From NCBI GenBank assembly GCA_018398585.1, contig JAGTTD010000010.1:327501-391500 (forward strand): a stretch of 64,000 bases of DNA. Reading direction: 5' to 3'. The notes under the pieces are model-generated. The model searched no databases and was not told where the DNA came from. It was given only the letters and a program-made list of their open reading frames with translations. A program made the position numbers and the translations under genes. Every line of letters starts with the position of its first letter. Positions within the stretch are counted from its first letter, which is position 1. Positions 23,013 to 33,040 of this stretch are shown piece by piece. This DNA comes from Simmondsia chinensis. Taxonomy: Eukaryota; Streptophyta; Magnoliopsida; Caryophyllales; Simmondsiaceae.

Positions 23013-23950
23013 CCTTTTTTTTTCCAATAATTAGCGACACAGTTGAAGTACAAAATAGGCAACTCGTACAAATAAGTCCACAGTTAACCCGTATAAAAGT
23101 GAGGCTCAAAGATTCAAAATGACCTTAACCCTAAAAAACAAAAAACAAAATAATATTTATAAAATTCAAGGTAAATAAGCTTTAAAGCAGAGTATATATT
23201 AAAATATAATGAAGCTTTTTGTCCGGTTAGCTTTATAATAATTATGTTTCATTTTTCATTCTTTTCATGATTTTGGTGGGGACACCCATTCTTCCTTTTC
23301 TCCTTCCCCTTATCTTTTTGAACACAAAATGACAGCTTTGACACTAATTAACTTCCCAATCTATTAACCTGGTTTATAGGATAATATTATTATCAGAGTA
23401 ATTTTATAATCATTATTCACTATAAGTTATATTATCGCACTGACAATAACAATATTTTTGGATAATATCAACTTCCTAATATATCCTAATTGGAGCCAAC
23501 ACTGAAGGCTAAATTTACGTATTTCTAGCAACATGAATATCATTTTATAACAGGACGAGAATTCTTCGTAACTCTACAGTCCCACAAGTAGATCCTCGGA
23601 CAAGATTCTGTTTCAAAGAAGCACGGCACATACAAAATTATCGATAACCTAAGCCTTTTTCCTATCAGGCGAATTTGACTATATCGATAAAAGTACAAAA
23701 CTATGTTCTATCATAAATCATTTCTTCTTCGAGTTCCAACGAAAAAACGAATCGTTATACATGTACTATACAAATTTCGTGGATTCGCTATCTTGTTGTC
23801 AGATCAGCCTTAATACATGTCTCCATTTCAAGCAAACATTTTTCAACTGTCCTATGCGGGCTACCTTATGCATACCTCGACTAATACTTGAGTCACATGT
23901 GTCACCCCTCAAAACTTCTCTTACACGCGTTTTACTCCAACATGTTTGTC
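23013..23950. other. Intergenic, no gene seen
   Basis: A poly(T) followed by CCAATAATTAGCGACACAGT (23024-23045) is the 3' end, in minus orientation, of the poly(A)-tailed retroposons described at 54150-54360. The rest shows nothing recognisable. Confidence 0.3.
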
Positions 23951-24195
23951 TGTTTTAGAGTACCAAATCAGTCCCGAATCTTCTCCCATCCGCTTAAGCT
24001 TTTAGCGTAGTTGGTTCCTTAACACGACATCAGAGTCTTGTTGTCCAAAAAGTCACAAGTCCAAATCTCAACAGCCTCCATTATCCACATTTTAAGTCCA
24101 ATAGACATTTGTATGAATGGACATGTTAGGGCATAAAACTGTTCATGACTCTTCATCTATCAGCGTAAACTTTTAGAAAGGATGGTCCCTTGACA
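23951..24195 (+). mobile_element. TRIM/SMART-type element, diverged copy
   Basis: Direct repeats at 23951-24024 (TGTTTTAGAGTACC...GGTTCCTTAACA) and 24124-24195 (TGTTAGGGCATAAAAC...GGTCCCTTGACA), both TG...CA. After the first comes a decayed primer-binding site, CGACATCAGAGTCTTG. Same family as 28723-29017. It ends only about 20 bases beyond the PPR stop codon, so it may lie in that gene's 3' UTR. Confidence 0.6.
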
Positions 24196-24212
24196 ATTGT
24201 AGACCGAAACTT

Positions 24213-26258
24213 TCACAAGATTGCTCCAGATCTTTCTAGCATGGTAACATGGTTAATTTCTTGAGTTAAGCAAGCCAAAAGAAAGTAAATGGCCTCTGAT
24301 TTTGAGTGAGAAATATCACCAGAAGTAAAGATATTAGTGCCATTCTCCATATACAACCAACTGCATCCTGCAAACTTCTTTACTTCTCTCTCTTTCATCT
24401 TCTTTCTGATCCTCCCCACTTCATCCCAGTTCCCATTATCAGCATAGACGTTTGCCAATTGCACGTAACGAGACCCGTTATGTCCTTCGATGCTCAGAAG
24501 AACATTCTCTGCCTCTCTTGCTAATTCGATGTTTTGATTTACCCTACAGGCATTTAGAAACGCGCCCCATATAGCAGAGTCAGGTTCAATAGGCATCTTT
24601 CTTATGAGCTCTTCTGCTTTCTGTAGTTGGCTTGCCCTTCCGTACAGATCAATCATACATGCATAGTGGTTGACTTCAGCTCGTATTTTGTAAGTTTCGA
24701 TCATAGAATTGAAATATTTCTCACCCAGTTCGACCAAACCAGCATGTCGACAAGCTGATAATAGAGCCACAAAAGTGGCTGCATCAGGTCTAATACCGCT
24801 GTTCGACATCTCTTGGAATAAACTGATGGCTTTACCTTCATGCCCATGATGAGCATAAGCAGCAATCATCACATTGTAAAGAACCGTGTCTCGGGTATTC
24901 AGCACTTGAAAATTTCTTTCTGCATACGTTAAATCGCCACATTTTGAATACATGTCTATAATAGCACTTACTAGCTTCTCATCTTTTTCGACCCTGGTTC
25001 TTAATATGTAACAATGAATTTGCTTCCCGAGATCTAAAGAAGCAAGTATCGCACAAGCACCCAGAACACTCATCAGTATTAAGGCGTCACGAACAACGCT
25101 CTCTTTAGCTAAAAGTTCTTCTAGAAGCTCAAATACAGCTTTAGATTGTCCAGAGTTGAGATACCCAGTAAACAATGCGGTCCAAACAACAGAATTCTTC
25201 TCATCGAGCGAGTCAAAATGCCTTCGAGCTTCTTCCATGTAGCCTTTTGATGAATATCCCACAATCATTGAACTAATAGAGAAGTTATTCTTCTTCCCAG
25301 ACAAAGCGTTTGCCAACTCTGCGTACTTCATATCACCGCACTTGCAATATACATCAACAATAGCACTAGCAATATACGGATTAGCAACCATTCCATGCTT
25401 TAGAACGCGCCCATGAACTTCTTTTCCAAGCTTAAGATTCTTAACACCAGAACAAGCCGGCAAAACACCGGTAAATGTATGTTCATTTAACTGAATTCTA
25501 CTCTCTAACATTGAGCGAAAAAACTTCAGCGACTCCTCATAATAACCATTCTGGACAAACCCAGAAATCATCGTGTTCCACGAAACTGTGTCATTCAAAC
25601 CTGGCTCGCGCCAAAAGATTTTCAGCCCTAACTCCAACTCACCCTCTCTACAACAAGCTGCAGCCATTGCATTCTTGGATACTAAGTCCAATTTCCCATC
25701 ACACCCATCAAAAACTAGCATTGCTTCCCTAAAGCACCCACATTTAGAATACATATCAATAAGAGAACTAACACAAAATCCACTTAAATAATTCCCATTT
25801 TTCACCATATAAGCATGAAATTGCACCCCTAAACCTAAAATTTTCCACTTTGCAATCAAATTAAGCATAGTACTAACAGTAAACTCATCAACACCAATCT
25901 TACCCTCCCCAGATAGCATTTCAAAGAAAAGATTAACACCCTTAAATTCACACCCCTCTACAATAACATACCCAGATAACATCGCGTTATAAGTGACCAA
26001 ATCTTTGTGGGGTGAAGAGTAAAACAAAGATTCAGCTTTGTTTAAGTCGTGATTTTTTAAGTAGGCAGCAATGACGGTGTTCCAAGTGAACACATTTCTC
26101 TTAGGCATTTCGTCGAACACCTTTTGAGCATCATAAAGAAGGCCTTCTTTAGAATATAGATGAAGGAGATTGTTGTATGTGAAAATTGGGAGTTTAATTC
26201 CGGTTTTTATGAACTGGGCATGGAAAATTAGGGCTTGTTTGAATGTCCTCAGGTGCAT
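24213..26258 (-). CDS. Pentatricopeptide repeat protein, PLS class, E subgroup
   Basis: An intronless 681-residue PPR protein. PPR proteins bind organellar RNA, each repeat reading one base; PLS-class members with E domains usually take part in C-to-U editing in mitochondria or plastids. Repeats run from about residue 25 to 550, for example TYNNLLHLYSKEGLLYDAQK, VFTWNTVIAAYLKNHDLNKA, VSWNTMISGFVQNGYYEESL and VLYNVMIAAYAHHGHEGKAI. The E/E+ region (about 555-660) includes SAIWGAFLNACRVNQNIELA, SRYVQLANVYADNGNWDEVG and GCSWLYMENGTNIFTSGD (from about 631). It stops without the DYW deaminase domain, so any editing would need a partner supplying it. No obvious cleavable targeting peptide; the frame opens MHLRTFKQALIFHAQFIKTG, the usual family start. 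It may be the orthologue of Arabidopsis At3g18840, recalled and not checked. Confidence 0.93.
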   Translation of the reverse strand: MHLRTFKQALIFHAQFIKTGIKLPIFTYNNLLHLYSKEGLLYDAQKVFDEMPKRNVFTWNTVIAAYLKNHDLNKAESLFYSSPHKDLVTYNAMLSGYVIVEGCEFKGVNLFFEMLSGEGKIGVDEFTVSTMLNLIAKWKILGLGVQFHAYMVKNGNYLSGFCVSSLIDMYSKCGCFREAMLVFDGCDGKLDLVSKNAMAAACCREGELELGLKIFWREPGLNDTVSWNTMISGFVQNGYYEESLKFFRSMLESRIQLNEHTFTGVLPACSGVKNLKLGKEVHGRVLKHGMVANPYIASAIVDVYCKCGDMKYAELANALSGKKNNFSISSMIVGYSSKGYMEEARRHFDSLDEKNSVVWTALFTGYLNSGQSKAVFELLEELLAKESVVRDALILMSVLGACAILASLDLGKQIHCYILRTRVEKDEKLVSAIIDMYSKCGDLTYAERNFQVLNTRDTVLYNVMIAAYAHHGHEGKAISLFQEMSNSGIRPDAATFVALLSACRHAGLVELGEKYFNSMIETYKIRAEVNHYACMIDLYGRASQLQKAEELIRKMPIEPDSAIWGAFLNACRVNQNIELAREAENVLLSIEGHNGSRYVQLANVYADNGNWDEVGRIRKKMKEREVKKFAGCSWLYMENGTNIFTSGDISHSKSEAIYFLLACLTQEINHVTMLERSGAIL

Positions 26259-26384
26259 TTCATAGCGAAAGTATTAGACTTTAAGGTAATTGTGTTAGAA
26301 AGGGAGCAATAACAACAATAAAATTAATCGCAACAAAAAAGGGGGAAAAGATGTTATACGGAAGAGAAAGGATTATACCTTAGG

Positions 26385-26703
26385 TTTCGTTTGGCATGCG
26401 GGAAGTACAAATTCATAAGAAGAACGCGTTTTGGTTCTTGTTTTATTGGCAGGAAGTAGACAGAGTACAAGAAGTGAAAATTGCTTAGCAATTTCTGATT
26501 CTTTTAAAATATAGGAAGTAACTTACATAACCTCCCTAGATAAGTTATAATTCCTTCTTTATTGACTAACTTTCCTAAGGAAGTTTTATTTCTCATTCTA
26601 GTAACCAAATATTTTTGACCTACTTCCCGGAAAGTTAAAACACGAATTGAATTTCCATAAAATATAACTTCCTATAGAAATGTGGCAACCAAATGAGACC
26701 TTT
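26385..26703. mobile_element. MITE-like element, GTTTCGTTTGG family
   Basis: Left end TTAGGTTTCGTTTGGCATGC, right end GCAACCAAATGAGACCTTTA (its rough inverse). The inside carries AGGAAGTAACTTAC and ACTTCCCGGAAAGTT, as in 46939-47477 and 1424-1738. Lies 130 bp upstream of the PPR start, so it may sit in that promoter. Confidence 0.55.
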
Positions 26704-27828
26704 AGTCTTGAACCCAAAAAATACTACTTTCAAAGATGATTATACATTCGTGACTATTGCTTGAGTGTATACAGTAACATTGGCGATTGTTCTTCGTGGA
26801 TATACATGGGAGGGTTACGTAGGGATGACAATGAAACGATGCGGTATAATATCAATATACATTAGCATTTTATACCCATGGTAGGTATTGTAATTTATGT
26901 CTGATCCGTACCTGCTACACACCTTATTTGTATCCATACTTGCTCCAAATGGAATGGATAGCCGCAAGTAACGGTTTTTACCCTTCCTTTGTGATCCCCC
27001 GACGTACGTGATACTAGGTAACACAATGATTTTTAAGTGTAGTATTTTTTTTTCATTTTGAATTTTTAAGCAAATAAGATTTCTAAAATTTGAGGGTGTG
27101 TGGTTGAGAATAACAAATTTATTTTTAAATATAATATTTATTTTTTTATTTTTAAATAGAAGTAGAAAATACTTACATAAATAAAAATTAAAAGTTTTTT
27201 AAATAAAAATACTGAAAACGTTTTATTATTATTATTATTTTATAAAAGTGCTTATATAAAAGGTGTTTTAAAAAAAAAGGCTTTTTATAGCTTAGCTAAA
27301 TAGACCGTTAGTATATAAATAATATTTAGAAATAAGAAAAAAGTAAGAAATATTTTAATATGGTTAAAACTGTATCAATTTAGAAATAAAGGGAGATAGA
27401 GAGAATAGTAAGGAAGGAAGAGAGTTTGATTTACATTCCAAAAATTATGAGCCTGATACAAGCCTAAGTCTTAATTTATAGATAGAGGGGGAAAAATAAC
27501 TAATTAATATTATAATTATATAATATAAGAAAAAATAGCGTAAGTTATTACTAAAATAAAGGTACCTATTAAACTACTATTTAATTAATATCGTGAGTAA
27601 CTTATTTATCCTGTATCATATTTTAGAAGGTCTTGAATTATGTTGGGCTCCACAACCGACGGTTGACTAGTCTCAGACCCAGAATAACAAATATACGGCC
27701 CATGGGCCATAATATTCGGGGTCACATAAATTGGGCCCTCAATTGTAAAGAATTATCAGAGTATTAAATATAGGTTTTTTTTTTATAAAAGAAATTATTA
27801 TTTTTTACTTAATTATCATAACTTTTTA
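26704..27828. other. AT-rich intergenic DNA, no gene seen
   Basis: Low-complexity A/T tracts and a (TTA)n run near 27227-27240. No element ends or exons recognised. Confidence 0.3.
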
Positions 27829-28070
27829 CCAAAGAGGGCACCAACGCGCTATCACCGGATTACATTAGAACTCCGAAGTTAAACGTGCTTGGGCGAGAAC
27901 AGTACCAGGATAGGTGACCTCTTGGGAAGTCCTTACCCTCAGGTTGGGGGCACTCGGAAATAGCCTCTCTTCAGGTTAATACCCTGAAGGGGGAAGGCTG
28001 CCTACATCCACCCCCAGGCCATGCGTAGGCGGGAGCCCTTGAGTCACTGGGTATGTTCCTGTGTTCCTTT
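27829..28070 (+). mobile_element. 5S-rRNA-headed SINE, likely TSD
   Basis: The head has CACCGGATTACATTAGAACT, CCGAAGTTAAACGTGCTTGG, GCGAGAACAGTACCAGGATA, GGTGACCTCTTGGGAAGTCC, then a subfamily junction (TTACCCTCAGGTTGGGGGCA in place of the canonical 5S end). The tail is AAGGCTGCCTACATCC, GCGTAGGCGGGAGCCCTTGA, GTCACTGGGTATGTTCC. Flanked by TTATCATAACTTTTTA and TTATCACAACTTTTTA (27813-27828, 28071-28086; one mismatch). It inserted into the first unit of the tandem array that follows. Confidence 0.82.
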
Positions 28071-28395
28071 TTATCACAACTTTTTAAATTTTCAGAAAAT
28101 CACTTTCAAATATTTGAAAATTTGCAATCAACTACCTTAAATTGTACTGTTAATTTCTTTGTTACTTGCTAGTGACTTTTACATAGGTTGTAAATATTAT
28201 TTTTCACTTAATTATCACAACTTTTTAATTTTTTAGAAAATCATCTCCAAATGTTTGAAAATTTTGAATCAACCACCTTAAACTGTACCTTTACATTTTT
28301 GTCACCTGCTAGTGACTTTTATATAGGTTGTAAATATTATTTTTCACTTAACGATCACAACTGTCACTTTTATAGGTTGTAAAGTATCCATTACG
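28071..28395. repeat. ~140-bp tandem repeat, two units and a bit
   Basis: The block ATCACAACTTTTTAA...GAAAATCA...ATTTGAAAATTT...AATCAAC(T/C)ACCTTAAA...TGCTAGTGACTTTTA(C/T)ATAGG recurs with spacing 141 and 140 bases (starts 28071, 28212, about 28352). The third unit is shortened. The preceding SINE sits at the start of the first unit. Confidence 0.75.
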
Positions 28396-28559
28396 CATAA
28401 CATAAAGTACCTAAGCTGAAAAAACATTTTTTTACCCTTCTTTCTCACCAAGGTTTGAATCCCGTTGATACAAGATAAATAAGTTAATCACAAATTAAAC
28501 ATGTGATTAAATAGTATTATAGTAAGTAGCTTTATATTAATGATAATATAAGTAATTTT

Positions 28560-29130
28560 TTTCCTTTATTACGCAATTAAGATAGTATTAGTGTTAGTTA
28601 GTAATTCCCTTCCCTAGTTTTATAAATAGAGGGCGTTAAGTTTGTAAGAGGCATAGTTGAAATGTTAATCAAATCTCTCTCTTTCTCTCCCCCGTACTAT
28701 CCTCTCTATGTCTCCCTCAATCTCTATCAAGGAACCATCTTTCCCAAAAGCTTAAGCTGATAGGTGCAGGCCCAGGATTGGTTTTATACTCTAACATGCA
28801 CCCTCACGCAAATGCCCGTTTAGGCTTGAAGCGTGGACAATGCACAGGCCCACCTCATACCTTGTGCTTAATTATTTTAATATTGAAAGTGGGGGTTGTT
28901 GAGATTCGAACTCCTGACCTCTTGGTCATTAAGGCTCTGATACCATATCAAAGAACCATCTTTCCCAAAAGCTTAAGCAGATGGGTGAAGGCCCAGGTTT
29001 GGTTTTATACTCTAACAATCTCCCTTCTCTTCTCCCTTAAAGCTCTAAACCCTTCTTTTCTTACTTACACTCTATTTCTATTGAAACTACTGTATCACCC
29101 GTTGAATATCAGACCTAGATGGCGGAGGGG
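28560..29130 (+). mobile_element. Possible LTR relic, split by a TRIM
   Basis: TATAAATAGAGGG (about 28620) looks like an LTR promoter and is followed by a pyrimidine-rich R/U5-like stretch (28675-28722, resuming 29018-29115). The TRIM at 28723-29017 interrupts it. No second LTR or coding domain found; a cellular promoter is the alternative. Confidence 0.3.
28723..29017 (-). mobile_element. Complete TRIM/SMART-type LTR element, 295 bp
   Basis: On the minus strand: 5' LTR 29017-28946 beginning TGTTAGAGTATAAAACC, a primer-binding site TGGTATCAGAGCC (28945-28933) abutting it, a ~135-bp internal region, then 3' LTR 28796-28723. The LTRs are 72 and 74 bp with few differences. ATCTC duplicates exactly at both borders (28718-28722 and 29018-29022), the 5-bp TSD expected of LTR integration. 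There is no ORF, so it needs another element's proteins. The LTRs end GATA where canonical CA is expected. Its size is close to the smallest LTR retrotransposons known (SMARTs). Confidence 0.85.
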
Positions 29131-29323
29131 AACGAGGGGGTTGCCGGCTTGAATAGTTTCAACTTATGCTTTATGTACATTTAAAAAATAGAAAAGTTAA
29201 GCTAAAATCCTGGTGAAAATCACATAACGTTTGATTGATAGATACAATGGGATTTAAGGCGGTTGATTGAAAAACTTTTGAAGTTAGTTTTTTAAAAAAT
29301 TAAAAAGTATTGACGATTAAATG

Positions 29324-29428
29324 CCTCCCTTCTGGGCAACCCCCAGAAGGGGGAAGGCTGCATACATCTACCCTCCCCAGACCCCGCTTTTGCGGGAGCC
29401 CTTGAGGCACTGGGTTGTTGTTGTTGTT
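29324..29428 (+). mobile_element. 5'-truncated Au-type SINE with TSD
   Basis: Keeps only the tail: CAGAAGGGGGAAGGCTGC, ATACATCTACCCTCCCCAGA, CCCCGCTTTTGCGGGAGCCC, TTGAGGCACTGGGTTG and TTG repeats. GACGATTAAATG (29312-29323) and GATGATTAAATG (29429-29440) flank it, so this truncated unit itself was inserted by target-primed reverse transcription. Confidence 0.8.
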
Positions 29429-29440
29429 GATGATTAAATG

Positions 29441-30140
29441 GAAAATATCAAATTTTCAAGATAGTTTAATTTAGAAACATTTTAAATAATTTTATAATTA
29501 ATAAGTCTCTATAGTATTAACCTACTTCCTGAGAAGTTGACATAAGAATTGAATTCTCGAGAAATATAACTTTTAACGAATTCAAACAACCAAACGAGGT
29601 GATAGTTGATATTATAATCAAGTGCAAAGTAAGATGATCAAGATATGAATGACGCGCTATCTAGTGAATATAAATCCAATAATTCTTATCCTAAATCAAG
29701 TTGTTGGGGAAGGTCGAAAAAGTAACCACAAATAAATAATTTATTTTCTATCAAAAAAAAATAATTTTTCCATTTTTTCGATAATTTGTAAAAAAGTTGC
29801 AATACATAACGGGTGACTCGAACAAGCGAGGTCTAAGAGAATCCGAATAAACTCGAAAAATAAAAATACAAAACAGCAGACCCTAATAAAATAGGAAGTA
29901 AGGCAAAAACAAAAACAAATGTAAAAAGGAACAAAAATAGACACTACATGACTATATCAATACTGGAAGAGACAAGCTTGGTGTAGGGAACCGCTACAAA
30001 GCTGGAGAGAGATTGTCAAGGGGACTAGTCAAGATAAAGCCTCACCCCAACCTTGCAAAACACTCATTATGGTGCTTTCCTGCAAGAGAAGAAAACGGTG
30101 GTTACTAAATAATCCATTCGACTTAACAGTTTGGTCAAGT
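29441..30140. other. Intergenic with MITE and retroposon scraps
   Basis: 29480-29605 holds a fragment of the CGTTTGG MITE family (ACCTACTTCCTGAGAAGTTG, CAACCAAACGAGG). 29755-29985, entered by poly(T) and TCGATAATTTG, looks like a poly(A)-tailed retroposon 3' end in minus orientation. No gene. Confidence 0.4.
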
Positions 30141-30285
30141 TGGAAAAAACTACAACAACAACAATAACATCCCAGTGTCTTATACAGACTGCTGCATGGC
30201 TGGGTATGAGAGATAAACCGTACGCTGTCTTACCTTTATATGGTGTTTTCATGTAAAGAAGTTGTTTTTGAAGAACCCCAAGTTG
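30141..30285 (-). repeat. Au-type SINE tail, minus copy, diverged
   Basis: CTACAACAACAACAATAACA, TCCCAGTGTCTTATACAGAC, CCGTACGCTGTCTTACC and AGTTGTTTTTGAAGAACCCC keep the inverse tail order with many changes. Confidence 0.5.
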
Positions 30286-30689
30286 GAAAAGATTGATTCT
30301 TTTAACAACAACTAATCTAAAAAATAACCTAACTATATGTTAATATGCCAAAAAATAACCCAACTCTATTTTCTAATTAAAAAAAACTCAACTCTAACTT
30401 TTTTACCAAAAAAATATAACTCTAACTTTCGCACCAAAATATAACCAAACTCTAAAATTAATTAAAAAAATACCTAATTGATGGCTAAGCATGTCATGTG
30501 GTATGACTCTCTGACAATATATTTTTCTTCTATGTAATTTTAGTTTGACTTGATTTCTTTTCCCACCTAACCAAACTAAAAATACTTTTTTTTTCGATAA
30601 TTGAGTACGATCCCACAAAAAGGCAACATCCCGGGGCAAAGAACAAGCAAAACAACCGAGGAATACAACCAGAGAACTATTGTTACAAA
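30286..30689. other. AT-rich inverted-repeat-type DNA, no gene
   Basis: Words AACCTAACTATATG, ACCCAACTCTATTTTC and AACTCTAACTTTTTTACC recur inverted at 31330-31460 (GAGTTGGGTTATTTTAG, GTTGGAGTTGGATTT, AATAGAGTTAGGTTATT). A large foldback element may therefore surround the GAGCTCG-rich block between them. Confidence 0.45.
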
Positions 30690-31265
30690 TGAGCTAAGCC
30701 GAACCGAAACACGGCTTGCTCGGCTCGGCTCGGCTCGGCTCGTTAACTAAATGTGACAAGCTCAGTATCGGTATCATTTATCTAACTGAGCCACATATCT
30801 GTGCTCAGCTCAACTCGTTTACTAAATGAGACCGGCTCGGTATCAGTATCATTTAGACTTGATTATTTGGTGAGCTGGTTCGTTGAGTTTAGCCAGCTTA
30901 TTGCGCTCATTTACGAGGCTCGTTAAGCTCATTTATTAGGCTTGTTAAACTCATTCATAATTATTGTTACTTGAAATAAAATAAATTATGTATGAAAATT
31001 AGAAATAAAAAAATACATGCAACTCAATTCCATAATGTAGACATACTTCCCAATAACCGAGCCGGCTCATAAGCCCATAAACGAGCCGGCTTGTGAGCCT
31101 TTCGAGCCGAGTTGGCCTCAGTTCGATTTGGCCCGTTTATTTAAACGAGCCGCCCTTAAAGGAATCGAGTACGCTCACAGGTCGGCTTAGACGAACCCAA
31201 GCCGAGCCCTTAACGAGCAGAGTCAAACCTTCTCGAGATCTGGCTTGGCTCATTTGCAGCCCTAC
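30690..31265. repeat. GAGCTCG/GGCTCG-rich repeat
   Basis: Includes a (GGCTC)n run at 30718-30742 and repeated CGAGCCGGCT words. Ends AAATGAGCTAAGCCG and CTTGGCTCATTTGCAGCCCT, approximate inverted termini. Flanked by the inverted arms described at 30286-30689 and 31330-31460. Confidence 0.5.
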
Positions 31266-31589
31266 ATAGACAAGCCAAACTAAAAATATATAGAAGAAAA
31301 ATATACTGTCAAAGTATCACAATTCAATATTTTTTAAATTAAAGTTTTAGAGTTGGGTTATTTTAGATTAATTTTAAGGTTTGGTTATTTTTTAGTAAAA
31401 AAGTTGGAGTTGGATTTTTTTTTGTTAGAAAATAGAGTTAGGTTATTTTTTGGTATATTGACATATAATTGTGTTACTTTTAGATAAATTATTGTTCTTT
31501 CAAAAATAATTTTGTAAATAGTATTTTTAACACAGATACATTTAAAATAAGCTTGACCAAACATGTGCATGTACTATTTTAAAGTTTTT

Positions 31590-31745
31590 TAAGCAGCAGC
31601 AACAACAACAGCAACAGTTCCAGTGTCACAGGGGCTCCCGCTCGAAGCAGGGTCTGGGGGGTGGATGTACGCAACTTTCCCCCTTCCAGGTGGAAGAGAG
31701 ACTGTTTCCGAAGACCCCATTCTAAAGATGGAGTCGTCATGAGAA
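31590..31745 (-). repeat. Au-type SINE, minus copy, no 5S head
   Basis: AGCAGCAACAACAACAGCAA, CAGTGTCACAGGGGCTCCCG, CAGGGTCTGGGGGGTGGATG, TACGCAACTTTCCCCC and AGAGACTGTTTCCGAAGACC are the inverse of the family tail and linker. Upstream on the minus strand the sequence does not match 5S rRNA. Confidence 0.65.
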
Positions 31746-32784
31746 CATTTTGAAGTTGTTTAAGCGATAGTAGGAAATCATTCCTACTGCATATTGTAGA
31801 GTTGGGGTTGGGGAGACAATAATCAAACAATAATCATTATAGCATTAAACTCAAATGAACCAATAAATTTGAAGCCTTTTTGTTTAATTAATTAATTATT
31901 TCATAATCAAAGAGGATGCCAGCTTATATTATATGATTGATTTCATTCAATATCATGATCAAAATCAAAAAAATCATGTTCAACTTTGCCTTTATCTTTA
32001 TCGTTATCGAGTTAGGTATGTTAATCTCGTAGGCCACTCTTCGGTTCTTCGTTTTATAGGATTTTTTTTTGATCATAAAGTTAAGGACTCCACATTTTAA
32101 ACAGTAAAAATTAAGTTTTATTTAAATACAGTTTAGAGTTTTCTAATAATTAGTTGGACCAGGTTGCAACTCAAACAACGCTTTCGGACGAGCCTGTTAA
32201 ATTTCACTTATCAACTCGCAATTGAAATAAAAGAGTTAAATCTTGATCGTCTTAGTTAGATGAAGAGTTCTCCTGAATTTAGATTGTCATAACTGGTGTA
32301 GGCGTCTCATTGGAAGTTTGCCGTAAGTGTTCATGTCATGTACATATGTGAATATTTTTATGATATGAAGTTGAGCATACTGTGTGTACTCCCTCTCACA
32401 ACGTAAATGCTAATGCCGTAGTCGGAGGGGTCATTTGCTGTTACAACCTACCAGATGAATGTGAGTATGCGATACGAAACATTCTATATAAAACACATTA
32501 AAAAAAATTCAAAAAATAAAGTTAATTTTTCTATATTTAAATCGAATATCCTTTAATTTGGTAAGAATAAGCTAAGTGTTCGTATTTATGTTCTAATGCC
32601 TTTTTGTTTTTTCTTTTGGAAACTTTATGCACCTATGGGAATTTCCTTTTTTAATCATAGAAAAAGTTACGCTCTAATATCAGGATTTTACTATTTTGAC
32701 CTAATCTTTACCGCGTTAGAATCTCACTATCACCTGGAAATACTAACATATTTTGTTGATGACTCTACATATGTGAGACAAGTA
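31746..32784. other. Intergenic, no gene seen
   Basis: AT-rich; the frame at 32596-32817 has an ordinary chance composition. Nothing else recognised. Confidence 0.3.
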
Positions 32785-32926
32785 AAAATCTCATATAGGA
32801 GTTGTGAGAGAAATTAAAGAGATCGACATATATATAAGCCTAGTCAGTCACTCTACTGAATGCTAATTGGTATTAAGATGAAATCCTACTCGAGCTCGGC
32901 CTGTGACCCGTTGAAATTTGACATGT
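32785..32926 (-). repeat. TGTTAAATTT-family LTR-like repeat, minus copy
   Basis: On the minus strand TGTCAAATTTCAACGGGTCA, CAGGCC, TTTCATCTTAATACCAATTA, GACTAGGCTTATATATATG and TTTCTCTCACAACTCC follow family order. Confidence 0.45.
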
Positions 32927-33040
32927 TTCATTTTATAAGTTAAACACCTTATATGATACTTTCATATGAATATCTACATCACACATATAGGAAAAGAGAA
33001 AGAGGCAAGACAAAGAAAAGCTAGCCGCAGATAACTAGAT

